Below, one piece after another: positions 49,737-61,482 of a DNA stretch of 64,000 nucleotides (position 1 is its first letter; each line of letters starts with the position of its first letter). A program made the translations under genes and the position numbers. This stretch comes from Absidia repens (lineage: Eukaryota > Mucoromycota > Mucoromycetes > Mucorales > Cunninghamellaceae): contig MCGE01000008.1 of assembly GCA_002105175.1 (NCBI GenBank), positions 310,001-374,000 of the forward strand, given 5' to 3'. Under the pieces are notes generated by a model that saw only the letters and a program-made list of their open reading frames with translations, did no database searches and was not told the DNA's origin.

Positions 49737-52700
49737 CTAATTTTCATGATGGACAAATGGATTGGAAGCCAATACACGGATGAGAGGAGGGTTTCGAATG
49801 GAATCTGCCGTGATGACCACACGAATAAAATCAAAGGGACGGACCACCAAACAACATTCTTGAGGAATAGTGCACTGTTGTTGACTTGCCAGGGATTCGC
49901 CATTGACAGCACGTAGAGACATAGATCGCGGACGTCGTTTTGTTGTTGGTGATGTGGCGCCGCTAGCCGTTGCCTCGGTTGTATTGCTAGTCACACTATT
50001 GTCGCTACTGCCGTTGTTACTGTTTCCTAACAAACCATTTTCCGATACTGATAGACGATGTACGGTTTGATCGCTCACCTTGCCGCTGCTACCACCGCCA
50101 TTGTCACTGTGATGCCGTTGGAAATGATTATAGCTATCATCACCAATCATACTATAATCATCATCATCACGATCGTCAAAGTCCGCTTGTTCCACCATCG
50201 CATCCGATGTAGGTACACCAGGTAGCCAAAACAAATGCAACACACCTTCCATTTGACCGTAGTGCGACGTGCGTAGAGGTAGATTCATCACATGGATCCG
50301 TCGTTCCAAGCCCAATGAAGGCACAATCACATCGAACGCCTGTTCCTGTACCCCAACCACAATAGCATCGTGTGTAATTGAAGTTTGTCGAGAGGACGTC
50401 AAAAATTTGGATAATAACAAATGCTGTGCTTGTTCCCTTGCATTGATGATCGACTGTTCCTTAGCATTGCAGTGTTGCGCTATTTTTTGTACATATTCGT
50501 GATCCAAATAAAACCGTTTTTCTATATCCACAAAAAAAAAAAAAAAAGAACAATCAATGGTCATTCGACGAAATGAATATTTACACCATATACTCACCTC
50601 CAGCCAAAACGGTTTCCAATTGACGATGTACAATCATACTGGCATATTTTCTTGAGGGTGAGGTAAATTCGGTATACAATGGTAGGTTCATACTGTAATG
50701 GTGATATCGACTGATGTCAAAGGAGCCAGTGCAAAAGTACTTTATGGGCCGCATCGTTTTCAGGATCAATGTCGTGATCACCGCCTTAGCATCTGCATTT
50801 TCAATAGCATCTACCGAGGATTGCAATGTCTGAGCAGAAGTTGGATCGATTACATAACCAAGGTCACGAAGATAACGAGCCAATTCCATCAGCTTCCGTT
50901 CATTGGGTGGGGACTGTGACTTCAAAAGGGCGACATCAAGCAATCCACTACTGATCTTTTGAGCCACACCTGTGTTTGCCAAAATCTTGAATTCAGAGAG
51001 AATATCCGCAGTTTTGTACTCCGGCTTTGTTCCAATATCCACAGGCGTGTCATCCATCATTGTAATCTCCAGTTGTTTTTCTGCCAAAAAGAATGCCCCA
51101 TTGTTGCGCCGATCAGCCTTGAGGTGTTGCGACATAGCGTAAAGCGATTCGATATCCCTGATAAATGGCTGTTTCTTTTTCTTTTCATCATCACCATCGT
51201 CGATCTGGTTTTCATCATTTCCATCATCAAGAATAGCCTGTAATTTTTTTGGAGTCATAATGGCTTGAGACCTAGTAAAAACAAACAAACAATAAGCATT
51301 CAGTCATTTTGCTGGGCTCAAGTCCTCATTTTTACCTAATGATAGTCTTGCCATGCCAAGTATCGATGAGCTTGTAGCTAGTATTGAATTTCCATATAAC
51401 GGAGAAGGCGAATCTAAAATCAAAATAGAAAATTATAGTGAGTTACAATACGTGTCTTCCACACTCCTTTTTTGCCTCTTTTTCTATTACCTATCCTTAT
51501 CTGGCACAAGATTAGTGCAATGTTCTAATAAAGCTTCAGGCCAGAGAGGTACCGACTGGTGTAAATAAATTCCACTAGCACGGTCACGAGCTACCTTATC
51601 AATAGGGGATTGTGGTTTGACGAATGCAGAGAAATCAGCGACATGGAGGCCAACTTGATACGATTCAGGACCTAAGGTTTCAAACGATAAAGCCACATCA
51701 TGATCTAAAATAAAACGTAAAGATTTTAGTACAGAGCAATTATATATTTATATAATAGTGTTACTTACCACCATCGTTTTCATTATCCAACGTAAAGCAC
51801 CGGTTTGATCGTAAATCACGTCGAACGGTTAAAGATTCTTTTGGAGGCGACCAGGGAAGTGGGGGAAGGCATTGTAGCACTTCATCCGAGAATCCGCCAT
51901 TGAGATAGTTGTTATCAGCCAAGATGGCCCTGAATTGCACATTTAATTGATCCACTGAGCCCAATTCTGTTTCCAGCACGCCAAAAGGATGAAGAGACGT
52001 TATAGGCCACCTCTTGATCGAACCCTAGGGCAGACAAAAAGAGTTGAGTTAGTATTTTTTGTATCAAAAAGACAAAAAAACTTACCAAAAATAAAATATT
52101 TTCAAAAGCTTTATTATTTTCGAGGAATCCAGGAGGAGCTTGTTCAACGGGAATCGCAATCAGAGGCACCCGTTTATCAGTAGGTTTGAACCAAACAATA
52201 CGAGGAGATGAATCCCTATCATCATCGTTGTCCCGTTTTTGATGCCGTTTGTTGCTAGGCCTCATCAATCCAAGAGTTCTAGGGGAAAAAAAATCATGAT
52301 ATCAGCATTTTTGAATATTCTTCCCGTCCTTTTTCTTCTTCTTTATCTTACCCAGAGAAGGTTTGATTTTGAGCACGTTCCAAAATGGCAGTCACCACAC
52401 CACAGTATTTTGGCTTGACGAGGTCCACATCATCTTCACCACCAAAAATAATTTCCTTTTCATCCTCTTCATCAGGCTTGCGGACCACAGGATGACCATT
52501 GTTGCGGGCAAATTTGGCCTCTTCCTTTTCCAATTTTTCACGCATGACACGGTCCACTTCCACCAAGCGAATAGCCACATGATCCCCTTCCAGAGCACGA
52601 TTCCGGTCCCGGGATCCGCAAATATAGATATCGGCGTTGTATGGTTCGCAAAACACATAGGCATCTGATCGGTTCCGTTTGTTAACCCGGAGCATTCCGC

Positions 52701-54082
52701 TGACAAGTTGATGTGATTTGAGATGAGGAGCCACAGCCGAGAATGGCAAATGCGCCGTGAAGAGAGCTCGCCGTTGTTGGACCTGCTGTTGAATCGTGTT
52801 GTCTTCACGAGAGAAGCTCATTCGAGTAGGGGTGAATGGAACAAATCCATAGACAGATGACCGGTTTGCGTTTCCGTTGCTTCCACCACCACCTGCAGCA
52901 ATTGATGATACGTTGCTCCCATAGGATCCAGTGGCTATTAAATAGATATATACAAGCAAAAGTTAATTATGGATGCGCCTTCCTCTTTGTTTTTTTTTTC
53001 TATGAAAATATACTTACATGCCCTCCAGTCGTTATTGAAGTTCCTTGACCGACGGTTATCATTGCTATTGACGTCGAGATGAAGATGCGCAGGCTTTGAA
53101 TGAGATCGTCTACCAGAATCCACCAAGGCATCCATACCTGATGAAGAGGAAGAAGAGAGTTGTAATGAAGCACGCTTGTTGTAGGTAGTGGCGTTGTTGG
53201 AAGATGGCGCAGGGTTATACGATCGGCGTTTCTGGTGATCTGGTTGTTGTTGCTGTTGCTGTTGTTGGTGATGATAGGACGAATAATTGTCAGAGTGGCG
53301 ATGATAAGCACGTGCATTTGGTTCAGACAATCGGCGGCTTTGTTTTTGCGACACGTCATCAATGATCATTGTAGGTGGAGCGGGTTGTTGTTTGTTAAAA
53401 GCTGGATTGGGTCGCAAGGAGGTATGCCGAGAGGTAGATGTAGATTGTTGCTGATGAGAGGATGATGCTGTGGGGTAATTTAATCCATTTAATTTTGCTT
53501 CCGCTTCAGCTAATGCATCTTCGCGAGACATCCGTCGAGAAGAGTTGTTGTCGTCGTCGTCGTGATAGTTGGTGCCAGAAGAATAGCGCTGATAATCTTG
53601 TAAAGTGACACCAGGAGAACAAGTTGACCGTCTGTTTTGTTGCTGCCCTATGGGCAATTCGTTGAAATTGGCAACCGATGATCTTTTCGCTGGCTCGGTT
53701 GGATGGCGTAATAATGAGGACGAATATGGACGGCTGGATTCTTCTTCATTCACAGTATGCAAAGCACTACGATGATGTTGCTGAGTTAACCGATTAACAT
53801 TGATGTTGCCACCATTACTGTTGCCACCCATGGGAGTAGAAAGAACGCCATACACGGATTGACTTCGTTGTGGTTGTGACACAGCATCCAAGGCGGACGA
53901 CGAGCTTGAATCCGTCGTAGATCTCCGCTTGTCTATCTAAAAAAAATAAGGAACGTTTGTACCATTATATTATCTTCCATAAAGTTTTTCCTGTATCAAG
54001 TTACCTTCAGTTCAGAGGGAGGACCAAATAAGCCATGAGTAGATTCAGGTGCTGTTTGGCCGTTCAAGTCCATTCCGTTCAT
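49737..54082 (-). CDS. SSD1: Ssd1/Sts5-like RNB-fold translational regulator (likely catalytically inactive)
   Basis: At least eight exons. The first (from 54082) is MNGMDLNGQTAPESTHGLFG. A long Ser/Gln/Arg-rich disordered region follows (53940-52990), then cold-shock and RNB domains. Landmarks are SGMLRVNKRNRSDAYVFCEP, PKYCGVVTAILERAQNQTFS, GLHVADFSAFVKPQSPID, RFAFSVIWKFN, the adjoining DTWHGKTIIR and FTSPSRKYASMIVHRQL. The Asp cluster needed by RNase II enzymes reads DNENDGDHDVALS: three aspartates remain, but the last is Val. This fits the known loss of activity in Ssd1 proteins, which bind cell-wall mRNAs and are controlled by Ndr/Cbk1 kinase. Basic Ser-containing motifs (for example KRRPRSMSLRA) could be phosphorylation sites. 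Confidence 0.9.
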
Positions 54083-56941
54083 GTTTCACAGGGTAAGTAA
54101 GAGAGGGGAGAGATGTGTAAAAAAAAAAGAATGACAAGTTGATAAAATACTAGGAAAACGAATGGGAAGGGAGAAGAGGAGAGGGGAAGCGAAAAATAGT
54201 AAAAGTATAAATATATTTCAAGATAATGCGAGTGGATAGAATCAAAGTAATATAAAAGTATGTTATATAAGTATAATAAGAGAGAGGAGAAAACGAAGAT
54301 TGAGAGAAGAGAAAAGGAAGAAAGAGAGAGGGAGAGAGAGAGAGGAAGCGTTTTTTGGGGAAGGGGTTTTATTCTATTTTGAGCAGGTGACTGGTGTAAG
54401 AAGGGGAAGGAAAGGGGAGAAGAAGGGGAGAAGATGAGACACAAAAACAAAAAAAAACAAAAACTAACCTAATCGTTTATATAGCCCCTTGTTTTTGTGT
54501 GTACGTGTGTGTGAATTTGTATAGTATGTCATCAAACATGCATAAAAAGTGGCGTTTCAAGCAAAAAAGAAGGGATTTCAATACACCAACTGTTCATGAT
54601 AGAATGATATGTCTACCAGAATTTGTAGATGATAACGGAGTTGTGAAGGGCATCTATGTTGCAGCCAGATAGTGGATGAATGTATTGTTGTTATTGTAAC
54701 CTTGTCCATTGATGTTTGTTCACGAGTCCTGGAGTGTTGATACGTAATCGCCAGACCGTCCATGAGCTGATGCACCTAATCTATCATCGAGTGTTTGATT
54801 CTTTGACCTAAGCATATCATTTATTAGTCTCCTTGCACTGATCACTCCCCTTGTTCTATTTTTTTTTTTTTTTTTTTTTTTTTACTCACTTGGCTTCCAC
54901 CACTGGTAAATCGCTTTTGACAAAGCAAAGCACTGATCTGCGGTAGTTCAAAGATGAATAATCCCGATGAGTTTTGTGGAGTGATAAACACAGAGTAATG
55001 TAATGCACTTACTTACTTTCGAGCTTGCATATTCACCTTTTCAGTCACCCAGTTTTCTTCGTAATCAATGATATCCCTGATGGATCATGAGGAATAAGAA
55101 TGAGAAAAGATTTTGATCAGTTCGATTTCCTGTGTCCTTACCCGTTCGCGTCTTTCTCCGTGCATTCGAATAAGGCTTGAATTGAGACTGAGAAAGATGC
55201 ATAATATTGAGTAAAGAATATCCATATTTTTGGTTTCATTTTTTGCATTACCATGATAAACTTGTAGATGAAAATTCAAAAGAGCATCACCAACATAAAA
55301 TGACGTGTGTACGAGAAGATATATCGGGCACGTTCCAGCGGATCACTGACAAGAAAGAAAAATAAAAGAGAGGTAAGTAAAGAGGAGTAGAATTATCCAT
55401 AACCTATCAATCATTTATTTCATTACTGACTATTTCAAAATAAAAAAGGAGAGATGAAGGAGTGTGAGTGTGTGATAGCATAATGTTGGTCAACATTCCT
55501 TGTCAACTATCCCCTTGATAATACACTTACTTGCTTTTTGTCTAGTTTCTCACATCATCTACTTTTGAGTTATAGCCTTGATAATCTTTCATTTGCTGCT
55601 TGTCATGTCACCGGATACAAGGAGAAAGTGAGCCCAGAAAACAAGTTGAGTAAGGTAATACTGTGTTGTAGGGTTGCCCGCCTATGGTAGTCAAAAATAG
55701 ATCTTGAAGTTGTCCGTTTGAATATCCGCAAAAGCCACCTTCCGTGAAGCTTTCAGCTATTGAATAAGAAGGGGAAGAACGTTCCCATTAGGATAGGGAG
55801 TATGTATATGTGATTCATTATCCCGCCAAATTTATTTTACCCTTTGATCCGTGCTTGAAGCTGGTAAACTTACAAGTCGTTTGATTCACCGATAGACGCG
55901 TAAAAAGCATATCCAAGAAAACATATCAGATTTCGCTATATATATATATAAGAGCAGTTAGATTTGCAGAGGTAAATGATAAACAAAGGGAGGTCGTATT
56001 CTAATGAGACTTACTGCAAGGTTCTTCAGATAATAGTATGATCGCAGAGTTTTTCTCAGTCGAGTATGATGAGGTAAGGATGAATTCTAGGGTTCATGAT
56101 AATCAAGGGAGTAAATACATTGTAAAAATATGTCAACACAAATATGTATAAATATATATGTATTTACAAGGAGATATGAAGGGGAAAGAAAGAGGAAAGA
56201 AATTGAAAAAAAAAAAAAATGCGATTGCCAAAGATCACAAAATTTAACCGCCGATCCAGCCTGTTCTTTGAGAGGATGGCACAATAAAGTTTAGACATAG
56301 GAAAAGTAAGCTTTGGAACGGGGGAAAATCATTGGGACAGGGTAAAAATCAAATTGACATTGGGAAGAAACGGAAATGGGTGGAGACAACATATGTATAT
56401 ATTGGGCTTTACAGTATATTTTCTTCTCCATTCATTGGTCTATCTCATTGTATTCTCTAGATACGATCTATTATTTTACATTGTCTCAAAAGTATTAACC
56501 GCTGTCACTACTCATCGTCCCAAAAAAAAAAAAAAAAGAAGCTGAATTGAACCTTAAAAAACCTCGTAGCATTGATTATTTCATACCATGTTGTCTTTTA
56601 GTAAAAAGGTAGGAGATAAAGATTTACAGGAGTTGTTAAAACTAAACCAAACAAAAAAAAAAAAAAAAAAAGGGGAGGATTTCTTTAGCAAAATTACCGG
56701 AATGTGTTTTTTTGGTTGGACTCTTTTTGTATAAATCAAAAATAAGGGGCAGAAGAAGGGAGGAGAGCAAGACGGGCGAAATGCATGGACAAGAAGAAAC
56801 AGTTCAAGGGACGATTTTAATGGTCGGAAACTAATTTTTCATTGAAGTTTTTTGAAATAGGTATAAATCGCATACAATATGCGATACAATATTCTTTCTC
56901 TCTTTCCCTCCTTAGATTCATAATCGAATAGAAAGAAAGAA
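54083..56941. other. region upstream of SSD1, containing a damaged gene
   Basis: The first 500 bases (54083-54580) are a purine-rich promoter and 5' UTR with GAGA-type runs (54285-54350) and no gene. The part at 54640-55930 carries exon-like segments described separately. The remaining part (55930-56941) shows AT repeats at 55938-55950, T/A runs and the cyclin promoter. Confidence 0.55.
54640..55925 (-). pseudogene. unidentified multi-exon gene with broken frames
   Basis: Exon-like pieces with good splice sites line up on the minus strand. They are: a start MLFTRLSVNQTTSESFTEGG; QQMKDYQGYNSKVDDVR; DPLERARYIFSYTRHF; VGDALLNFHLQVYH; SIQALFECTEKDANG; DIIDYEENWVTEKVNMQARK; ISALLCQKRFTSGG; and KNQTLDDRLGASAHGRSGDY. 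The join between HF and VGDALL near 55300 lacks one base at a T run. The piece near 55545 meets an in-frame TAG, which one added base would bypass. A TGA near 54724 is followed by an open Asn-rich tail. The polypeptide is helical and charged; I could not assign a family. It is either a decayed gene or a real gene with base-calling gaps. Confidence 0.45.
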
Positions 56942-58003
56942 ATGGTAGGTCCACAAGGACTTTTTCAATGTTTGCTTTTATCATGTAAAGATTCATGGCA
57001 ATTGGCAGAACTTAGTACTTGCCTTGTATCACGTATTTGGAAAGGAACATCGAAACGAGGCAATGTAACCTCCACCAATGTATTCAAGCAATTTTGTCAA
57101 AAAATCTTTCAAGATACACAAATTTCATCAGGGTGTATTTTATTGGCACTATTTTATTTTCAAGAATTACGGTCAATATATCCTACTCTCCGAGGTACAC
57201 TAGGATCAGAATTTCGAATTTTCACCACCGCTCTTATTTTGGCAAACAAATATTTAGACGACAATACTTTTACAAACAGGGTAAATTCCATCCAGTAAGA
57301 TTTATCATCATCATATCATCATTTCTCACTCTTTTATTTTAGACCTGGTCAGAAGTCTCAGGTATACCCATTCATGAATTAAATATAATGGAAATGGAAT
57401 ATTTGACTGCATTGGACTATAAACTACATGTTCATTGCATTCAATTTCGTTCCTGGGTATCAATATGCCAACAATATGTTGAAACCCCGTCCCATCGATC
57501 TTTGAAGCGTTCTTCCTCTACCAGCCATTATCCTTCACCATCTCAACTTGATCATCATCCTAACAAGTATAAATCTCCTACTTGTCGAAGTAGATCAAAA
57601 CACTATTATGATCCTATTTATTCGCTTTCACACACATCAATGATGTATAATGGAGCCATTAACAAGAAAAAAGGAAAAGAATCATCTCACCATCACAATC
57701 ATCTCATTCATATCTACCTACCCCGCCTATAAAACCATCCATTGCCAATCCCTCATCATCATTTCCAATGCCAATAACAGCCACGCCTCCTCCCCCTTAT
57801 CCAACAACACAATATTTAAAACCCCGCTGATGAGTTGGTCATCCTCAATGCCAATCATACCAAATTCTGGGGCGACCGCCGCTGCCAATGCTGCTGCATA
57901 TGTAACCTATCATCACCATCACCATCATCATCACCATCATCATCACCATTATAATACGCCCAATACATTAATTAATCGTATCCGATGTTTAGAAATAGAA
58001 TGA
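56942..58003 (+). CDS. PHO80/PCL-type cyclin, C-terminal frame broken twice
   Basis: Exon 1 is 56942-57280 and exon 2 begins at 57343. The cyclin box is intact: CILLALFYFQELRSIYPTLR, FRIFTTALILANKYLDD, then NTFTNRTWSEVSGIPIHELN and MEMEYLTALDYKLHV, typical of cyclins that pair with Pho85/Pcl kinases. The literal frame stops at 57732 after INKKKGKESSHHHN. A second frame continues RIISPSQSSHSYLPTPPIKP to YLKP, and a third PLMSWSSSMPIIPNSG, a His13 tract and LINRIRCLEIE, ending at 58003. One base at the A6 run (57667-57672) and one at the C4 run near 57821 restore a 334-codon frame. Exon lengths total 1000 nt, two short of that. Alternatively the cyclin truly ends at 57732, where the tail is dispensable. 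Confidence 0.82.
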
Positions 58004-58333
58004 CGGCTTATGTTATATGCTTACTTTTGTACAGTACACTTACATATATACACATAAATAAATAAATAAATAGATGGTGTATCCTCCCTCCCTCCCTCCA
58101 CAAAAATAAATAAATAGGTAGTTGGGTTTTACGTGGACATTTAAAAATATTTCAAATAACACATCAAGTGTTTGGTTTTGTATAATAATAATCTCTTTTA
58201 AATGAAAATGTGATCTCGGCACTATTTTTAGATCACACAAAGAAAATATGATTGTCGGCATATTTTTTTTTTTTTCAATTAAACCTAGTCAGTGCTTTTC
58301 TTTTAGAGGAGATCTTTGCTTTTGATCTACATT

Positions 58334-59284
58334 ATGGAAAAATGGAATGAGCTGAACAATTTAATCCAAACATGCTACTCGGTGACACAAAAAACCAGTA
58401 TTATTTATACTCAGTATCAAGAAAAAAAGGATCGTCAATTGATACTATCAATTATTATCGAGGCTCAATTATATCAACTGGTTATTTCCGGACAAAAAGC
58501 GCTCCATGCCCTTTTTGTAAGTCCGAAAGAGGCCACTGTATATATTTGATTTTTTTTTTAACGATATGCATTATTAGAGCCAACTGCATTGGATTAACGA
58601 CCAAACAACTTTTATTTATTGGTTTCAAGAAAATTTTACCAAAGGCCAACTTTATACAACATCGAGTCATCCTAGTACATGCAGTGTATTGTACTTTTTT
58701 TTTTTTTTTGGTTTGTTCTCCTTGACTAAATTTGTTCTGTGCTACATAGATTTCCATAGGAGAGTCGCCACATCTTTTGACACTATCATGCTCTTTGGTT
58801 GAAGATGAAGAAACATCAAAGCACTTCATTCAAACCCTTTTAATAAAGGTGAGGAAAGAGCCAAACATATGTATTCATGAAACACTCATGTAATTTACAT
58901 AATTATACTTAGCTTACGCATCATATCCAACAACAGAATGAGTGTCGAATTAACACCACTACATCCCCCATGCATATAAAGAAACAACAACAAAGTCAGT
59001 TTTATCCAAACGAAATTCCTGCAATTTCGAATCCCGCTAAAACGACAGCCGCTGGCAGTTCAAGCTATTCACCCCAACCAAAACAAATTACTGCTACAAC
59101 TCGAATGCAGAAACTACAATCGCACGAAAGGAAAAAGGCGGAACCTTCCCCTTTGATTCGATCCAAGAGGAAAGGTACAAGTCTTATTAACCCCGGTATA
59201 AAAAAAACAAGGTATACTATTATTTTCCCTCCCACACATAATTACGTTCATGAGAAACGTTCACTTATTTTATTGATTAACTAA
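58334..59284 (+). CDS. hypothetical protein, multi-exon, unrecognised
   Basis: Exon 1 is 58334-58516, exactly 61 codons, and starts MEKWNELNNLIQTCYSVTQK. Later exons read SQLHWINDQTTFIYWFQENF, ISIGESPHLLTLSC and SLVEDEETSKHFIQTLLIK, then NECRINTTTSPMHIKKQQQ and a Ser/Lys-rich basic tail with KRKGTSLINPGIKKTR. The second intron donor is uncertain: GTATTG near 58690, before a T run, is my choice. The end may instead be spliced at GTATACT near 59213. The start is helical and the tail looks like a nucleic-acid-binding or nuclear-localising region. No family recognised. Confidence 0.5.
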
Positions 59285-59390
59285 CTAATTAAACATTAAT
59301 TCATAACTTATATAAGAGTAGAAGTAAGAGTATAGAATTTGAAGATCCTTAAAGGTGTAAATGGATAGAGTATCAGATAACAGTGTGAAA

Positions 59391-59711
59391 CTAGTACTTC
59401 AATATAATGTAAAAAGCATGTATTACACCTAAAACAATAAAACAAAAAATTGAGTCAAATCATTTGCCGTTAGCATATTTAACTAAAAGAATAAATAGTT
59501 TACCAGGAATAAAACCAAGTATAGTCAATAGAATATTGATAAAAAGATCAGAGGTACACCCTCTTTCAAAAAAGACTCCCAAAGGAGGAAGAATAATCGC
59601 TATTGAATAAATATATAGAGAAAGTATTATTTCACTAGATCCATATTTCACAGATTATAATTTTGTCATACCAAAGAGAAATTTACAGAAGTCAGAGCAC
59701 GTCAAAGCCAT
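59391..59711 (-). CDS. PMP3: Pmp3/UPF0057 small plasma membrane proteolipid, three exons
   Basis: Exons 59711-59672, 59599-59504 and 59428-59391 (40 + 96 + 38 = 174 nt) give 57 residues: MALTCSDFCKFLFAIILPPL, GVFFERGCTSDLFINILLTI, LGFIPGVIHAFYIILKY. This is the whole Pmp3 fold: two membrane helices with the LPP and GC motifs, the NILLTxLG(Y/F)IPG signature and a typical end. All introns are GT-AG with matching phase. Pmp3 proteins affect membrane potential and salt tolerance. Only part of exon 2 shows as an open frame; its true start and end lie in separate exons. Confidence 0.92.
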
Positions 59712-59929
59712 TGCAATGGTGGTTTATACAATAAATGAGACAAAATTTATGAAAAGAAAAAGAGAGATGGGTAAAACGATGCAAATGTTCCTGATTTATA
59801 GCTATCAAAAAAAAGTGATGTAGTTCCTCCCTAATAAAGCATCCTATATTTTTTTTCAAGTCAATGCAACCAATCATTTTATTCAAAATAAACACAAAGC
59901 AACAATATAAATTTTACTATCATAACTAA

Positions 59930-61080
59930 CTAAATTACTAAAGCTTAAATTTCTAACACTTGTCGTTCGCATCAGCTGACGTGCACCCACACTATACTGT
60001 ACAGTACATACAGTTTACTTTGCTTCATGCTGCAGACGGTGAGTGGTTGTGCTTAACCAATCCGTCACACAAATAGTATTCAAATCCCGCACACGTGTAT
60101 TATTTTTTTCCCACTTTTTTTTTCATTCCTTTTTTGTTTCTTTCATTTTTTTTTTACCATTCAACTTCTATGGGGCAATAATGGACTTAGATTAGTATCA
60201 GAACTAGTTTAGAAGCGTTTTCAGCTCAGGGATTACAAGATGCATGGGGAAACCCTTTCATTTAGGATTCAGGATCTGAACTGCCGTTAGTAGGCCATTT
60301 GAAGCCTTCATTAGCTTAGTTTAACGTTAGTTTGTCTATAATTTGTATCTACATCTAAATAAAATGTGTATATTTTTATCTATTTCAATGAAAAAACCCG
60401 CTAGTCTCTCTCATGTCTTGTACAAGTGATCCGTTTTTTATACACCATCACCCCCTTCTCATCACTAGCTGATGTTTTGTTTCAATCGAAGACATCGCTT
60501 AGCCTTCCTCATGCCTTGAACAACGTGTTAGATATCTTTTTACAAGCGCCCCTAGAAATTAGTGTTAACCATTCTTCAGATCTTCCACTAGTCTCTTCAT
60601 TCCACTACCAGTAGATCCGTTGTTACAATGCACCAAGTGCCTCTAGTTTAGTTATATACCAGTATGTTCCAATAAAAATATGTCGTTTTTATCATTATCC
60701 TCTCTGACTCATACGATAGTGAACATGTTTGCTATTGTAGCTATTTTATGAGTGCCATGCCAAAACCCTGTTATCTACTAATTCACCCACTATGCCCACT
60801 TCGCACACCCCTTCATCTTCTTCTCAATAGAGCTCTAGTAGCTACTCACATCGCCTTGAAGTTTAGCATGCTTTCTAAGAAGAGCATTTATTTTATGTTT
60901 ATTGATAGTCTAAACCGCCTCAGAAACAACCATTTTTACCCTTCTCCAAAAATAGATCCAACCATAATAACCGCACCTACACTGTGGCCTACTGTTCTGC
61001 CATGATCAGAATTGATCTTACCCAAGTTCTTCTTGTGATTATCTTCTAGTCACAAACTACCAACACATATAACATCCCGC
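59930..61080 (-). repeat. dispersed repeat family, copy 4 (inverted)
   Basis: On the minus strand this copy follows the same order as copies 1-3. It has TTTTTATTGGAACATACTGG (near 60665), GGTTAACACTAATTTC (near 60560), AGACATGAGAGAGACTAG (near 60405) and the core CCCCATGCATCTTGTAATCC (near 60240). It ends with an A-rich tract and GTGTGCGGGATTTGAATACT (near 60080). The plus-strand text GGTGAGTGGTTGTGCTTAAC followed by ATTCAAATCCC at this end resembles tRNA A and B boxes. The other copies do not keep the A-box part. Outer ends are approximate. Confidence 0.75.
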
Positions 61081-61482
61081 CCAATCAATTTAGCTCTTCG
61101 CGCCGCGGAGAGAAGTCCTCTCCACCTGGAGCCCGTCCGAAACCAGTTCCATGATTTTTCCTTAACTCTCGCTACATACTCATCCATCAACCCAAACGAA
61201 TAATATAATTCTGACAGTATGCTTGGAAGACACATCCACATACATCCACATACAAATTAAATAAAAAACAACAAATAACAAAAAAAGAGACAGAGGACGA
61301 GACAAAAAAAAAAAAAAAAAAAAAAAAAAACAGAAATTTTATTGATACACCAATATAAAGCTATGTCATCTAAACCAGCTAAATACCAACACAAAGTGGA
61401 TAATGTAGTAATGCAACCATATAAACTAATAAAAAAGAGGGGAGATGGGAAAGGGAGGAAGGGGGGGGGCGCTAAAGCGAGA

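Noticed and set aside
60000..60100. calling a genuine tRNA gene at the conserved end of the repeat
   Set aside because: A- and B-box-like text exists in one copy, but no acceptor stem or anticodon arm can be paired. The other copies lack the A box.
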